From Lachnospiraceae bacterium (GTDB taxonomy: Bacteria > Bacillota > Clostridia > Lachnospirales > Lachnospiraceae): a stretch of 64,000 nt of DNA. The translations under genes were made by a program, and so were the position numbers. The notes under the pieces were generated by a model. That model saw nothing but the letters and a program-made list of their open reading frames with translations. It was not told the DNA's origin and searched no databases. The stretch's first letter is position 1, and each line of letters starts with the position of its first letter. The stretch lies in contig CAJTFX010000011.1 in the NCBI GenBank assembly GCA_910575555.1, positions 1-64,000 on the forward strand, read 5' to 3'. Positions 54,629-63,700 of the stretch are shown here, piece by piece.

Positions 54629-56278
54629 ATGGATAACAATTTTAATGGAAATAATAACAGCGATAACAATAATAACTCAGATTCCTTATATTCATACAGT
54701 TATCTTAACCAGGAGAACCAGGAACGCAACCCGAATTATTACGAGAGGCAGGAAGCAAATCAGCCGTTCACAGGGAATGAGAGAACTTACACTGCAGAAC
54801 AGCCTGCAGGAAATGAGAGAACTTACACCGCAGAACGGCCCGCAGGCAATGAGGGAGCCTGTACCGCAGAGCAGGCTCAAGGCAATGAGAGAACTTATAT
54901 TGCCGGAGAAGCTTCGGGCAAAGCTCAGGGAACGCAAAGAAATGACAGCCAGTTTTACAATAGCGGGCAGTCCCAGGCTTCTTACAGCAGTCAGTGGAAT
55001 CAGACTTCAGACAGCGGAAAGCAGAAAAAGAAAAAACAGAAATTTTCCGGAGAAAAGAAGCCGCATGGCTTTGGCGTGACACTGGGAAAATGCGCGGCCC
55101 TGGCGTTGGTATTCGGACTTGTTTCCGGTACGGTATTTTATGGAACGGGACTTGCTTTTGAATATACCAAAGGCTCCGGAACTGCAAAGCTGGAGACTAC
55201 TGCGGGAGAAAACGGCAAAACAGACGGCACCACTTCAAGCGGTATTCCCGGAACCGGCGTCAGCACAGCAACCACCATTAATGATGTGACTGACATTGTG
55301 GAAAATGTAATCCCATCCATTGTATCCATTACAAATATGGGGCAGCAGGAAATGGGAAGAGATTTCTTCGGCCGCTCTTATATGCAGGATACTGAGAGCG
55401 CAGGCAGCGGAATTATTATCAGCCAGACAGAAAAAGAAATCTACATTGCCACCAATAATCATGTGGTAGCCAATTCCAGTCAGCTGACGGTGAACTTTGT
55501 GGATGACCAGTCTGTGACGGCAGAAATCAAGGGAGCAGACCCAAGCACTGATTTGGCAGTAATTTCCGTGGGAATTAAGGATATTCCGGCAGAAACACTG
55601 GAAAAAATAAAAGTAGCGACCCTTGGCAATTCTGAGAATGTCAAAATGGGTCAGAGCGCAGTGGCAATCGGAAATGCCCTGGGATATGGACAGTCTGTGA
55701 CCACAGGAGTAATCAGCGCTCTGGATCGGGAGGTAACCGTACAGGATGAAAATACAGGAGCATCCATTACCAATGCCCTGATTCAGACCAGCGCGGCAAT
55801 CAATCCCGGAAACAGCGGAGGCGCGTTGGTGAATATGAACGGAGAAGTGATTGGAATTAACTCTGTAAAATACAATGATACCAGTGTGGAAGGCATGGGA
55901 TTTGCAATTCCCATTTCTGCAGCGGAGCCGATTATCAATGACCTGATTACAAGAGAAGTGGTAGACGAAACAAATTCTTCATATCTGGGCGTATCCGGAC
56001 AGGATGTGACAGACGATTTATCAGAAAGTTTTGGAATCCCGGAAGGGCTGTACATTACTATGGTACAGGAAAACAGCGCTGCTGAAAAAGCAGGAATCAG
56101 GAAAGGAGACGTTATTACAGAATTTGACGGAAGAAAAATTCAGTCCATGGACGGTTTGAAAGAAATGATGCAGTACTATGCGGCAGGAACCGAAGTGGAG
56201 ATTATCATTCAGACGAATCAGAACGGAGAGTGGCAGGAACAGAAGGTCACTGCAGTGTTAGGGAAAAAGAATAGCTGA
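54629..56278 (+). CDS. HtrA/DegP-type membrane-anchored serine protease
   Basis: Protein of 549 residues that degrades damaged envelope proteins. A low-complexity cytoplasmic head rich in Asn, then three to four ERTYTAEQPAGN-type repeats (about 50-100), a basic KQKKKKQKF stretch, one TM helix (CAALALVFGLVSGTVFYGTGLAF). The trypsin-like domain has the triad His in TNNHVV, Asp in STDLAVISV and Ser in NPGNSGGAL. One PDZ domain (YLGVSGQDVTDDL, AEKAGIRKGDVITEFDGRKI) ends it. TTGTCACATTTCTGTCACAA at 54536-54555 has two TGTCACA copies and may bind a stress regulator. A monocistronic unit. Confidence 0.95.
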   Translation: MDNNFNGNNNSDNNNNSDSLYSYSYLNQENQERNPNYYERQEANQPFTGNERTYTAEQPAGNERTYTAERPAGNEGACTAEQAQGNERTYIAGEASGKAQGTQRNDSQFYNSGQSQASYSSQWNQTSDSGKQKKKKQKFSGEKKPHGFGVTLGKCAALALVFGLVSGTVFYGTGLAFEYTKGSGTAKLETTAGENGKTDGTTSSGIPGTGVSTATTINDVTDIVENVIPSIVSITNMGQQEMGRDFFGRSYMQDTESAGSGIIISQTEKEIYIATNNHVVANSSQLTVNFVDDQSVTAEIKGADPSTDLAVISVGIKDIPAETLEKIKVATLGNSENVKMGQSAVAIGNALGYGQSVTTGVISALDREVTVQDENTGASITNALIQTSAAINPGNSGGALVNMNGEVIGINSVKYNDTSVEGMGFAIPISAAEPIINDLITREVVDETNSSYLGVSGQDVTDDLSESFGIPEGLYITMVQENSAAEKAGIRKGDVITEFDGRKIQSMDGLKEMMQYYAAGTEVEIIIQTNQNGEWQEQKVTAVLGKKNS

Positions 56279-56326
56279 TTTTTTCTTTTAAAATACAGGA
56301 AAGTATGGTAAAATAAATACAAAAAA

Positions 56327-56365
56327 CGAAAATGCCAATCTGGAAGAATCCGGATTGGCGTTTCG
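56327..56365. terminator. Hairpin between htrA and arcC
   Basis: CGAAAATGCCAATC and GGATTGGCGTTTCG form a stem of about 12 bp. A short T tract is embedded in the right arm and none follows, so it may be a terminator for htrA or a leader structure for carbamate kinase. Confidence 0.5.
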
Positions 56366-56458
56366 GCTTACAAAAGAGATTGCAGAAAAAATTGCTTTTG
56401 CGGCAGAAATAAGCCGGGAACTGAAGAATGGTCAGTTCCAAACAGGGAGGTTTCTGAA

Positions 56459-57391
56459 ATGAGAAAGAAAAAAATCGTAATTGCTCTGGGACATGATGCA
56501 TTAGGCACCACATTGCCGGAGCAGAAAAAAGCTGCCGGAAGAACGGCCCGGGCGGTGGCGGATTTTATCAGAGAAGATTATCAGGTGGTGATTTCCCACA
56601 GCAACGGCCCCCAGGTGGGGATGATTCACACGGCAATGGCGGAATTTTGCAGGATTTACCCGGAATATACGGCAACGCCCATGTCGGTATGCTCTGCCAT
56701 GAGCCAGGGATACATTGGCTATGATTTGCAGAATGCCATCCGTACCGAGCTTCTGAACCGGGGAATTTACAAACCGGTGTCCACAATTCTGACCCAGGTC
56801 TGCGTTGATCCCTATGACGACGCGTTTTACCATCCCACCAAGGAGATCGGCCGTGTGATGACAGAGGAAGAAGCAGAGGCGGAAGAGAAGAAGGGCAATC
56901 ATGTGGTGAAAACCAAGACGGGATACCGCAGAATTGTGGCTGCGCCGAAGCCTGTGGATATTGTGGAAATTGACGCAATCCGCGCATTATTGGAAGCAGA
57001 TCAGATTGTGATTGCCTGCGGCGGAGGGGGAATTCCCGTGCTTGCCCAGGGACACAGGCTGAAAGGAGCAAGCGCCGTGATTGAGAAAGATTCTGCGGCG
57101 GCAAAGCTGGCAGACTTGATAGACGCGGACCGTCTTGTGATTTTAACCGGAGTGGAAAAGGCATGTCTGAATTTTGGAACCGGCCAGGAGGAACCTCTGG
57201 ACGAAATGACCACGGCCCAGGCCAGAAGCTATATAGAAGAGGGACAGTTTGAAGCGGGCACCATGTTGCCTAAGATTGAAGCCGCCATTGAATTCATTGG
57301 AAATTCCGCAGTGCGCAGCGCATTGATTACCCGGTTGGAGCCTGCCGGGGAGAAAATGAAGCGAAATACGGGAACCGTAATACGGAAATAA
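56459..57391 (+). CDS. arcC: Carbamate kinase
   Basis: Protein of 310 residues. It makes ATP from carbamoyl phosphate and ADP in fermentative arginine/agmatine or purine breakdown. Landmarks: IALGHDALG, VVISHSNGPQVGMI, CVDPYDDAFYHPTKEIG, VIACGGGGIPV, EKDSAAAKLA, ILTGVEKACLNFG, GTMLPKIEAAIEFI. GHDAL instead of the more usual GGNAL at the start is notable. No arginine deiminase or ornithine carbamoyltransferase gene is adjacent; pyruvate kinase follows 35 bases on, making a substrate-level ATP-forming pair. Confidence 0.93.
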   Translation: MRKKKIVIALGHDALGTTLPEQKKAAGRTARAVADFIREDYQVVISHSNGPQVGMIHTAMAEFCRIYPEYTATPMSVCSAMSQGYIGYDLQNAIRTELLNRGIYKPVSTILTQVCVDPYDDAFYHPTKEIGRVMTEEEAEAEEKKGNHVVKTKTGYRRIVAAPKPVDIVEIDAIRALLEADQIVIACGGGGIPVLAQGHRLKGASAVIEKDSAAAKLADLIDADRLVILTGVEKACLNFGTGQEEPLDEMTTAQARSYIEEGQFEAGTMLPKIEAAIEFIGNSAVRSALITRLEPAGEKMKRNTGTVIRK

Positions 57392-57426
57392 TTCCCGAAA
57401 TAATAAAATCAGGAAAGGAAACTGTT

Positions 57427-59178
57427 ATGAAAAATTTAAGAAAAACAAAGATTATCTGCACCTTAGGGCCATCCACAGACAAAGGCGAAGTATTGAAGCA
57501 GCTGATGTCAGAGGGAATGAATGTGGCCCGGTTTAATTTTTCCCACGGCACTCATGAAGAACAGGGAGAAAGACTGAAGCAAGTCAGGAACATGCGGGAA
57601 GAGCTGAATTTGCCGGTGGCAACCCTGTTAGATACCAAGGGGCCGGAAATCCGCCTTCGGGATATCAAAGACGGCAAAATACAGCTTGAGGCAGGCCAGA
57701 AATTTACCCTGACGACAGAAGAAATTCTGGGAGATAAGGACAGAGTTTCCATTACGTATCAGGATTTGGTGAAGGATGTGGCGCCGGGATGCAGGATTCT
57801 CATTGACGACGGCCTGATTGAACTGGGAGTGGACGAGGTTACAGATACGGATATTGTCTGCCATGTGGTAAACGGCGGCATGATTTCCAATAAGAAAGGG
57901 GTTAATGTCCCAAATGTGGAATTGTCCATGCCCTATATCAGCGAAAAAGATTACGAAGATATCCTGTTCGGAATTGAAAATGATTTTGATTTCGTTGCGG
58001 CCTCTTTCGTCCGTACGGCAGATGACGTACTGGAGATCCGCAAGATTTTTGAAGAGAAGAACTGTAATAATATCAATATTATTTCCAAGATAGAAAATAT
58101 GCAGGGCGTGGAAAATATTGACGAGATTATCCGGGTATCCGACGGAATCATGGTGGCCAGAGGAGATATGGGCGTGGAGATTCCGTTAGAGGACGTGCCG
58201 GTGATTCAGAAAATGATTATCAAGAAAGTTATCGACGCCGGAAAACAGGTAATTACCGCTACCCAGATGTTAGATTCCATGATGAAGAATCCAAGGCCCA
58301 CCCGTGCGGAGGCTACCGACGTGGCCAACGCCATCTATGACGGAACCAGCGCGATTATGCTGTCCGGAGAGACGGCGGCAGGCCTCTATCCGGTGGAAGC
58401 CTTAAAAACCATGGTGAAAATTGCAATCCGCACAGAGCAGGATATCAATTATACCGCCCGTTTTAAATCCCGGGAGAATCTCAGCAATCCGGATATTACC
58501 AACGCCATTTCCCATGCCACCTGCACCACGGCAAATGATTTGAAGGCAGCGGCTATTATCACAGTAACCCAGTCCGGCAAAACCGCCCGGATGATTTCCA
58601 AATACCGTCCGGACTGTCCCATTATCGGCGGAAGCATGTATCCCAAGGTATGCCGCCAGTTAAACCTTTCCTGGGGCGTTACGCCTCTGCATGTGGAACT
58701 GAAGGATGATGCGGACGAATTGTTTGACCATGCCGTAGATGCAGCCCAGGCGGCAGGGCTTGTATCCATGGGGGACATTACAGTTATTACAGGCGGCGTT
58801 CCCTTAGGCGTGTCCGGAACCACCAATATTCTGAAAGTTCATGTGGCAGGCCATATTCTGGCTACCGGAACAGGCGTCAATGACAAGATTGTGTCTGCAA
58901 ACCTCTGTGTCTGCAAAAATATCCAGGATTTGCGGAGAGATTTTAAATCGGGAGATATCATCGTTGCCAAAGAGACAAACAATGAGATGATGGAGCAGAT
59001 TCGGTACGCTTCCGGCCTGATTGTGGAGGACGGCGGTTCCAATTCCCATGCTGTCATTGCAGGGCTGAGTTTGGATATCCCGGTAATTACGGATGCAGAG
59101 TACGCAGTTTCCATTTTAAAAACAGGAGCCTATGTGACCCTGAATGCCAAAGATGGAATTGTAAGCTGCAACCAGTAA
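57427..59178 (+). CDS. pyk: Pyruvate kinase with C-terminal extra domain
   Basis: Last glycolytic step, PEP to pyruvate with ATP formation. 583 residues: TIM-barrel core (RKTKIICTLGPST, NVARFNFSHGTHEEQ, LLDTKGPEIR, MVARGDMGVEIP, ITATQMLDSM) with an inserted B domain, then the allosteric domain, then an extra segment GLIVEDGGSNSHAVIAG resembling the phosphohistidine swivel domain of PEP-using enzymes. This longer form is typical of Firmicutes (for example the Geobacillus enzyme). Confidence 0.97.
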   Translation: MKNLRKTKIICTLGPSTDKGEVLKQLMSEGMNVARFNFSHGTHEEQGERLKQVRNMREELNLPVATLLDTKGPEIRLRDIKDGKIQLEAGQKFTLTTEEILGDKDRVSITYQDLVKDVAPGCRILIDDGLIELGVDEVTDTDIVCHVVNGGMISNKKGVNVPNVELSMPYISEKDYEDILFGIENDFDFVAASFVRTADDVLEIRKIFEEKNCNNINIISKIENMQGVENIDEIIRVSDGIMVARGDMGVEIPLEDVPVIQKMIIKKVIDAGKQVITATQMLDSMMKNPRPTRAEATDVANAIYDGTSAIMLSGETAAGLYPVEALKTMVKIAIRTEQDINYTARFKSRENLSNPDITNAISHATCTTANDLKAAAIITVTQSGKTARMISKYRPDCPIIGGSMYPKVCRQLNLSWGVTPLHVELKDDADELFDHAVDAAQAAGLVSMGDITVITGGVPLGVSGTTNILKVHVAGHILATGTGVNDKIVSANLCVCKNIQDLRRDFKSGDIIVAKETNNEMMEQIRYASGLIVEDGGSNSHAVIAGLSLDIPVITDAEYAVSILKTGAYVTLNAKDGIVSCNQ

Positions 59179-59201
59179 TTTTCCAGTCAGGGAGAATAAG
59201 G

Positions 59202-60359
59202 ATGAAAAAATATAAATTATGGCTGCCGGTCTTACTGGCTGCGGTTCTGGCCTTTGGCGGCTGCGGCGGCAAGGGGCAAAAAGCCGGAGGAGACGCATCT
59301 GATAAAACTGAGACTCAGGAGAATGGCGGGAGCTTCGAAAAACAGGAGACCTCCGAAAACGGGCCGTCAGAAGAAGAAAACAAGGATTCCGGAAATCAGG
59401 CTTCAGCGGAGGAAAACAAGAGCTCCGAAAACGGGCCGTCAGAGGAAGAAAACAAAGCTTCCGGGGATCAGGCTTCAGCGGGAGATCCGTCCCCGGAACC
59501 AGCATTAAATGAAGAAACGGTGGTGCGTGCCAGGGAGGAAGTGGTAACAACTTCTTCTGTAAACATCCGGACCGCGCCTTCTACAGACAGCCAGGTATAT
59601 CAGACTGTGGCCCGCAGAACAGAATTAATCCGCACTGCAGACGACGGAGCCTGGAGCGCTGTTGAAATCGACGGAAAAGAGTATTATGTTTCTTCAGAAT
59701 ATCTGAAATTAAAATCAGAAATGACAGACAACGGATATCTGGTAGTCATTGACGCAGGGCATCAGGGAAAGGGCAACAGCGAGCAGGAGCCCATCGGCCC
59801 CGGAGCTTCCGAGACGAAGCCCAAGGTGGCCAGCGGAACCTCCGGCTGTGTCAGCGGCCTGAATGAATATGAGCTTACCCTGACAGTGTCCCTGAAACTG
59901 CAGGAGGAACTGGAGGCCAGAGGCTATCAGGTGATGATGGTCCGCACCAGTCATGATGTGAATATCAGCAACAGTGAGCGGGCGGCAGTTGCCAACAATG
60001 CAGGGGCAGACGCATTTCTCCGGATTCATGCCAATGGTTCTGATGACAGCGGCGAAAACGGCATTCTCACCATCTGTCCCACCTCCGGCAATCCCTATAT
60101 GGGCAGTCTCTACAGTCAGTGCAGGAGCCTTTCGGAATGCGTACTGGACGGGGCTGTCAATGCCACAGGAGCCAATAAGAAATATATCTGGGAAACGGAT
60201 ACCATGAGCGGCATTAACTGGTGCACCGTTCCGGTTACCATTGTAGAGATGGGCTTTATGACCAATCCGCAGGAGGACAGCCGAATGGCGGAGGATGGAT
60301 ATCAGAGTCAGCTTGCGGCAGGGATTGCGGATGGCGTGGACGCCTATTTTGGGAATTAA
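59202..60359 (+). CDS. Lipoprotein SH3-amidase (Amidase_3)
   Basis: Protein of 385 residues. The lipobox VLAFGGCGG marks lipid attachment. A Glu/Ser-rich spacer has tandem repeats of ENGPSEEENK. An SH3b domain (SSVNIRTAPSTDSQVYQ) and then the amidase domain ([43 protein letters not shown] with His and two Glu zinc/catalytic positions) follow. It acts outside the membrane on peptidoglycan. The catalytic part is nearly identical to that of the next gene. The start is 23 bases after pyk. Confidence 0.93.
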   Translation: MKKYKLWLPVLLAAVLAFGGCGGKGQKAGGDASDKTETQENGGSFEKQETSENGPSEEENKDSGNQASAEENKSSENGPSEEENKASGDQASAGDPSPEPALNEETVVRAREEVVTTSSVNIRTAPSTDSQVYQTVARRTELIRTADDGAWSAVEIDGKEYYVSSEYLKLKSEMTDNGYLVVIDAGHQGKGNSEQEPIGPGASETKPKVASGTSGCVSGLNEYELTLTVSLKLQEELEARGYQVMMVRTSHDVNISNSERAAVANNAGADAFLRIHANGSDDSGENGILTICPTSGNPYMGSLYSQCRSLSECVLDGAVNATGANKKYIWETDTMSGINWCTVPVTIVEMGFMTNPQEDSRMAEDGYQSQLAAGIADGVDAYFGN

Positions 60360-60419
60360 GTGTAATTATGGGAAATTCCCGGTATGGAACACGCCGCTTT
60401 GTTTAAAGGAGAGCATGAT

Positions 60420-61652
60420 ATGAAAAAATATACAAAAATTCCACGGAGCCTGTCTCTTCTGCTGGCGGCAGTTTTGCTTGCCGTTGGCTGCAGCGCAGGA
60501 AGCATGACGGTGCATGGGGCGCCGAAAACCACCCGGATCAAACTGAATTACAGCAAATATACGATGGCGGTGGGAGATAAGCGTACCTTAAAGGTGACAT
60601 CCGTACAGCCTGCGGGCGCATCGAAAGATGTGGTCTGGCGTTCCTCCAATTCAAGCATCGCCAGAGTAAAGAAAATGCCCTACGGCGGAAAAGTCTATGC
60701 CAAAAAGAGCGGGACTGCCACGATTACAGCCAGATCCAAAAGCAATTCCAAAATTAAAGCCTCCTGCAGAATTAAAGTCTGCAGGGCAACGGAAAAAATA
60801 GAATTAAAATCCAAAAAATCCTGCACCCTGAACATGGGGGAGACAAAGCGGCTGAGCGTAAAGACAAAGCCGAAAAATCAGCCCGTCATCTGGAGGACCT
60901 CGGATCAGAAAGTTGCATCTGTTGACAGCAAAGGCAAAGTGACAGCGGTATCCCGGGGAACAGCCACTGTCACAGCCACATCCGGAGGGAAAACGGTGAA
61001 GGTGTCTGTAAAAGTAGAAGGAAACGGCCATCTGGTGGTGATTGATGCAGGCCATCAGGCCAGAGGAAACAGTGAGTCAGAACCCATCGGCCCCGGAGCG
61101 TCTGAGCGGAAGCCCAAAGTAGCCAGTGGAACTTCCGGATGTGTCACAGGGCTCAGCGAATATGAGCTGAATCTGATGGTTTCCCTGAAATTGCAGGCAG
61201 TTTTGCAGCAGCGGGGATATGACGTTTTGATGATACGCACCAGTCATGACGTGAATATCAGCAACAGTGAACGGGCGGCCATTGCCAATCAGGCGGGGGC
61301 CCATGCCTTTATCCGAATTCATGCCAACGGCTCCTCCAACAGCAATGAAAACGGCATTCTGACCATCTGCCCCACTCCTGGAAATCCTTACATGGGCCAT
61401 CTGTACAGCCAGTGCCGGAAACTTTCAGAGTGCGTACTGGACGGGGCTGTCAATGCCACAGGGGCCAATAAGAAATATATCTGGGAAACGGATTCCATGA
61501 GCGGGATTAACTGGTGCACGGTTCCGGTTACCATTGTGGAGATGGGCTTTATGACCAATCCGGATGAGGATCGCAGGATGGCGGACGACGGGTATCAGAA
61601 TCAGCTGGCGGCAGGAATTGCAGATGGGGTGGATGCGTATTTTGGGTATTAA
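60420..61652 (+). CDS. Lipoprotein amidase with two Ig-like Big_2 domains
   Basis: Protein of 410 residues. Signal peptide with lipobox-like LLAVGCSAG, two bacterial Ig-like (Big_2) domains ([33 protein letters not shown], both with WRSSN/WRTSD), then an Amidase_3 domain very close to the gene before ([35 protein letters not shown]). Start ATG 60420 follows AAAGGAGAG. The pair arose by duplication with replacement of the targeting module. Confidence 0.93.
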   Translation: MKKYTKIPRSLSLLLAAVLLAVGCSAGSMTVHGAPKTTRIKLNYSKYTMAVGDKRTLKVTSVQPAGASKDVVWRSSNSSIARVKKMPYGGKVYAKKSGTATITARSKSNSKIKASCRIKVCRATEKIELKSKKSCTLNMGETKRLSVKTKPKNQPVIWRTSDQKVASVDSKGKVTAVSRGTATVTATSGGKTVKVSVKVEGNGHLVVIDAGHQARGNSESEPIGPGASERKPKVASGTSGCVTGLSEYELNLMVSLKLQAVLQQRGYDVLMIRTSHDVNISNSERAAIANQAGAHAFIRIHANGSSNSNENGILTICPTPGNPYMGHLYSQCRKLSECVLDGAVNATGANKKYIWETDSMSGINWCTVPVTIVEMGFMTNPDEDRRMADDGYQNQLAAGIADGVDAYFGY

Positions 61653-61682
61653 AAGCATAAATGCAGCAGACAGGAGAGCAGA

Positions 61683-63035
61683 ATGAAACATTATTTTAAA
61701 ATAGAAAAGTTTGGAAAAATTGAAAGCGCAAAGATAGAGACTGCTCCGCTTACTTTATTTGTGGGAGATAATAACAGTGGAAAAAGTTATCTCCTTTCTC
61801 TTCTGTGGGCTATTTATTCTGCAGATGAAACGTCTGTCCTTTTTTCAGGCTTGCCGGAACTGGAATGCAGCGCTTATACAGAAGTCTGCGGAGATATCAG
61901 TAATTTATTGCAGAATTCGGAAGAAGAACAGGCGATAGAAATATGTTCCGCTGAATTTTTGGAAGTGTTAAATGCTGCGTTAGAGAAAAATAAAGACAGA
62001 TTTGTAGCGGAAATTTTCAATTCCGGGCAGGTGACGATTCAAAAACTTTCTGTAGAAATACAGGAGGAATTTGTCCTGCGCATAAAATGTGAGAAGAAAG
62101 AGAGACGCATGGAAATTTTCATTTCCCAGCCTGAAGGAAGAAGTGGGATTTCATTTCCCTTCGAGATGGTAGAAAAGAGCAGGGAATTTATAGTCAGCTT
62201 AATTTGCAGAGATATTTTATTAGGGCTTTTGAAGGGAAAAAGAGCTTATTGCAAAGACTCCAATGTCGTTTATCTTCCGGCGGCAAGAACAGGCTTTATG
62301 TTGGCAAAAAATGTAATCAATAAAGTGGGACGTCAGATGACCTATGATGTATCCGGTTTTTATGAGACAGAAAGTGAAGTGATGGAACCCTTTACCAAAC
62401 CCATTATACGTTTTTTGGATGCATTGGAAAGTTTATCTTTGGGCCATAAATCAGAGTATGAGGAAATTGCGGCATGGATAGAACAGAAAATGGCGCATGG
62501 AAGTGTTCAGTATGGCAGCGAAGCAAACGGAAGTGAAATCTGCTATGTTCCAGATGGAAGCAGAACAAGCCTGCCTTTGCGCACAAGTTCTGCCGTGGTA
62601 ACAGAGTTAACTCCGTTATTGCTGTTGCTGAAATATAAGCGGAGACTGAAAGCTATTTGTTACGAAGAACCAGAGATGTGCCTGCACCCGCAATTACAGC
62701 AGGAGATGGGCAGGCTGCTGATACGTCTTGTGGGCAGCGGAATTTTTATGATTGCTACGACACACAGTGACATTATGATTCAGCATATCAATAATATGTG
62801 CAGGCTAAGTGAGAGGAATGTTCCAGGCGATTTTATGAAAAATCTGGGATTAGTTTCGGAGGATTTGATTAATGCCAAAAACGTGGCTGTTTATCAGTTT
62901 ACAGATAAGGGAACTTCATCTTTAGTGGAACAGATACTTCCAGTCAGTGGGGAATTTAGAGTGGAGACATTTACAAATGCGCTGATGAAGATGTTAGAGC
63001 AGACATCAGAAGTTCAGGAATTTGAGGGGGAATAA
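61683..63035 (+). CDS. OLD-like/AAA_21-type ATPase
   Basis: Protein of 450 residues. Walker A LFVGDNNSGKSYLL (Gly28 to Ser35), Walker B/signature AICYEEPEMCLHPQLQQEMG (Glu around 328-331) and H-loop IATTHSDIM (His361), with a long helical insertion between. This is the ABC/SMC-type ATPase of the OLD and AAA_15/21 family. GGAGAG precedes the start, 31 bases after the amidase. The gene after it begins 1-2 bases past its stop and looks like a nuclease; an ATPase plus nuclease pair of this kind is typical of small antiphage modules (compare Gabija or Septu), but this pair is not one that I can name. Confidence 0.8.
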   Translation: MKHYFKIEKFGKIESAKIETAPLTLFVGDNNSGKSYLLSLLWAIYSADETSVLFSGLPELECSAYTEVCGDISNLLQNSEEEQAIEICSAEFLEVLNAALEKNKDRFVAEIFNSGQVTIQKLSVEIQEEFVLRIKCEKKERRMEIFISQPEGRSGISFPFEMVEKSREFIVSLICRDILLGLLKGKRAYCKDSNVVYLPAARTGFMLAKNVINKVGRQMTYDVSGFYETESEVMEPFTKPIIRFLDALESLSLGHKSEYEEIAAWIEQKMAHGSVQYGSEANGSEICYVPDGSRTSLPLRTSSAVVTELTPLLLLLKYKRRLKAICYEEPEMCLHPQLQQEMGRLLIRLVGSGIFMIATTHSDIMIQHINNMCRLSERNVPGDFMKNLGLVSEDLINAKNVAVYQFTDKGTSSLVEQILPVSGEFRVETFTNALMKMLEQTSEVQEFEGE

Positions 63036-63036
63036 A

Positions 63037-63639
63037 ATGATTCCGTTGCATATAGAGGAAAAACTGCAGATGTTCCAATGTGAGAAATATGTGGTTTTAA
63101 GAGAAAAGGAACAGAAGGAGTTGGTGGAAAAGAGCAGGAGCGGAAAAGTAAAACTTACATTTACTGCATTGGGTGATACATTGCTCCTGCTCTCTCCAGA
63201 ATGTAATGTGCTTCCCTATTTGGATGAAAAACAAAAAGGGGCGACCTCCTGCGCGGATATTTTTATATACAGGCGGAGGGACGAGGGAACATGGGATTTA
63301 CATGTCATTGAGTTTAAGAAAACCATCAATACAGCATCTCTTGGAAAGTCAAGATGGCAGTTTATAATGGGAATTTATAATGCCCGTGCCGTTGCAGCGT
63401 TTTTGGGAATGGAACTGGAAAACATCTATTTATATTCCGGATACCGGAAAGATACCTTAGCTGATATGGAACATGCCTCCCTGATTGCGCTGCGTGCCAG
63501 CAATAACAGCAGCGCGTTAAAAGAAATAAAACAATGGAATAGCGGGAGGTGTGAATTAATATTGGATGGAAACAGCAGGGTTTTGGCCCTTCAGAAAATT
63601 CAATTGGATCAGGACGGGGAGGGGAGTCTTTCTATTTAA
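63037..63639 (+). CDS. Probable PD-(D/E)XK nuclease partner
   Basis: Protein of 200 residues. In SCADIFIYRRRDEGTWDLHVIEFKKTI, Asp74, Glu92 and Lys94 match the D-x(n)-E-x-K active site of restriction-like nucleases, with the Asp on one strand and the E-F-K on the next. The rest is alpha/beta. Start ATG 63037 follows GAGGGGG, one base after the ATPase stop, so the pair is coupled. No similarity to Uma2 proteins in this window beyond the fold. The nuclease call is by motif only. Confidence 0.6.
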   Translation: MIPLHIEEKLQMFQCEKYVVLREKEQKELVEKSRSGKVKLTFTALGDTLLLLSPECNVLPYLDEKQKGATSCADIFIYRRRDEGTWDLHVIEFKKTINTASLGKSRWQFIMGIYNARAVAAFLGMELENIYLYSGYRKDTLADMEHASLIALRASNNSSALKEIKQWNSGRCELILDGNSRVLALQKIQLDQDGEGSLSI

Positions 63640-63700
63640 CTGCATTTCACGCGATTTGCTCTTTCCGCAATGTGTTCCATGTAGCAGATATATTCACTTA

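Noticed and set aside
54474-55079. 201-codon plus-strand ORF overlapping the start of the HtrA gene
   Set aside because: Shadow frame of the repetitive ERTYTAEQ region; starts inside the glmS terminator and has no start signals.
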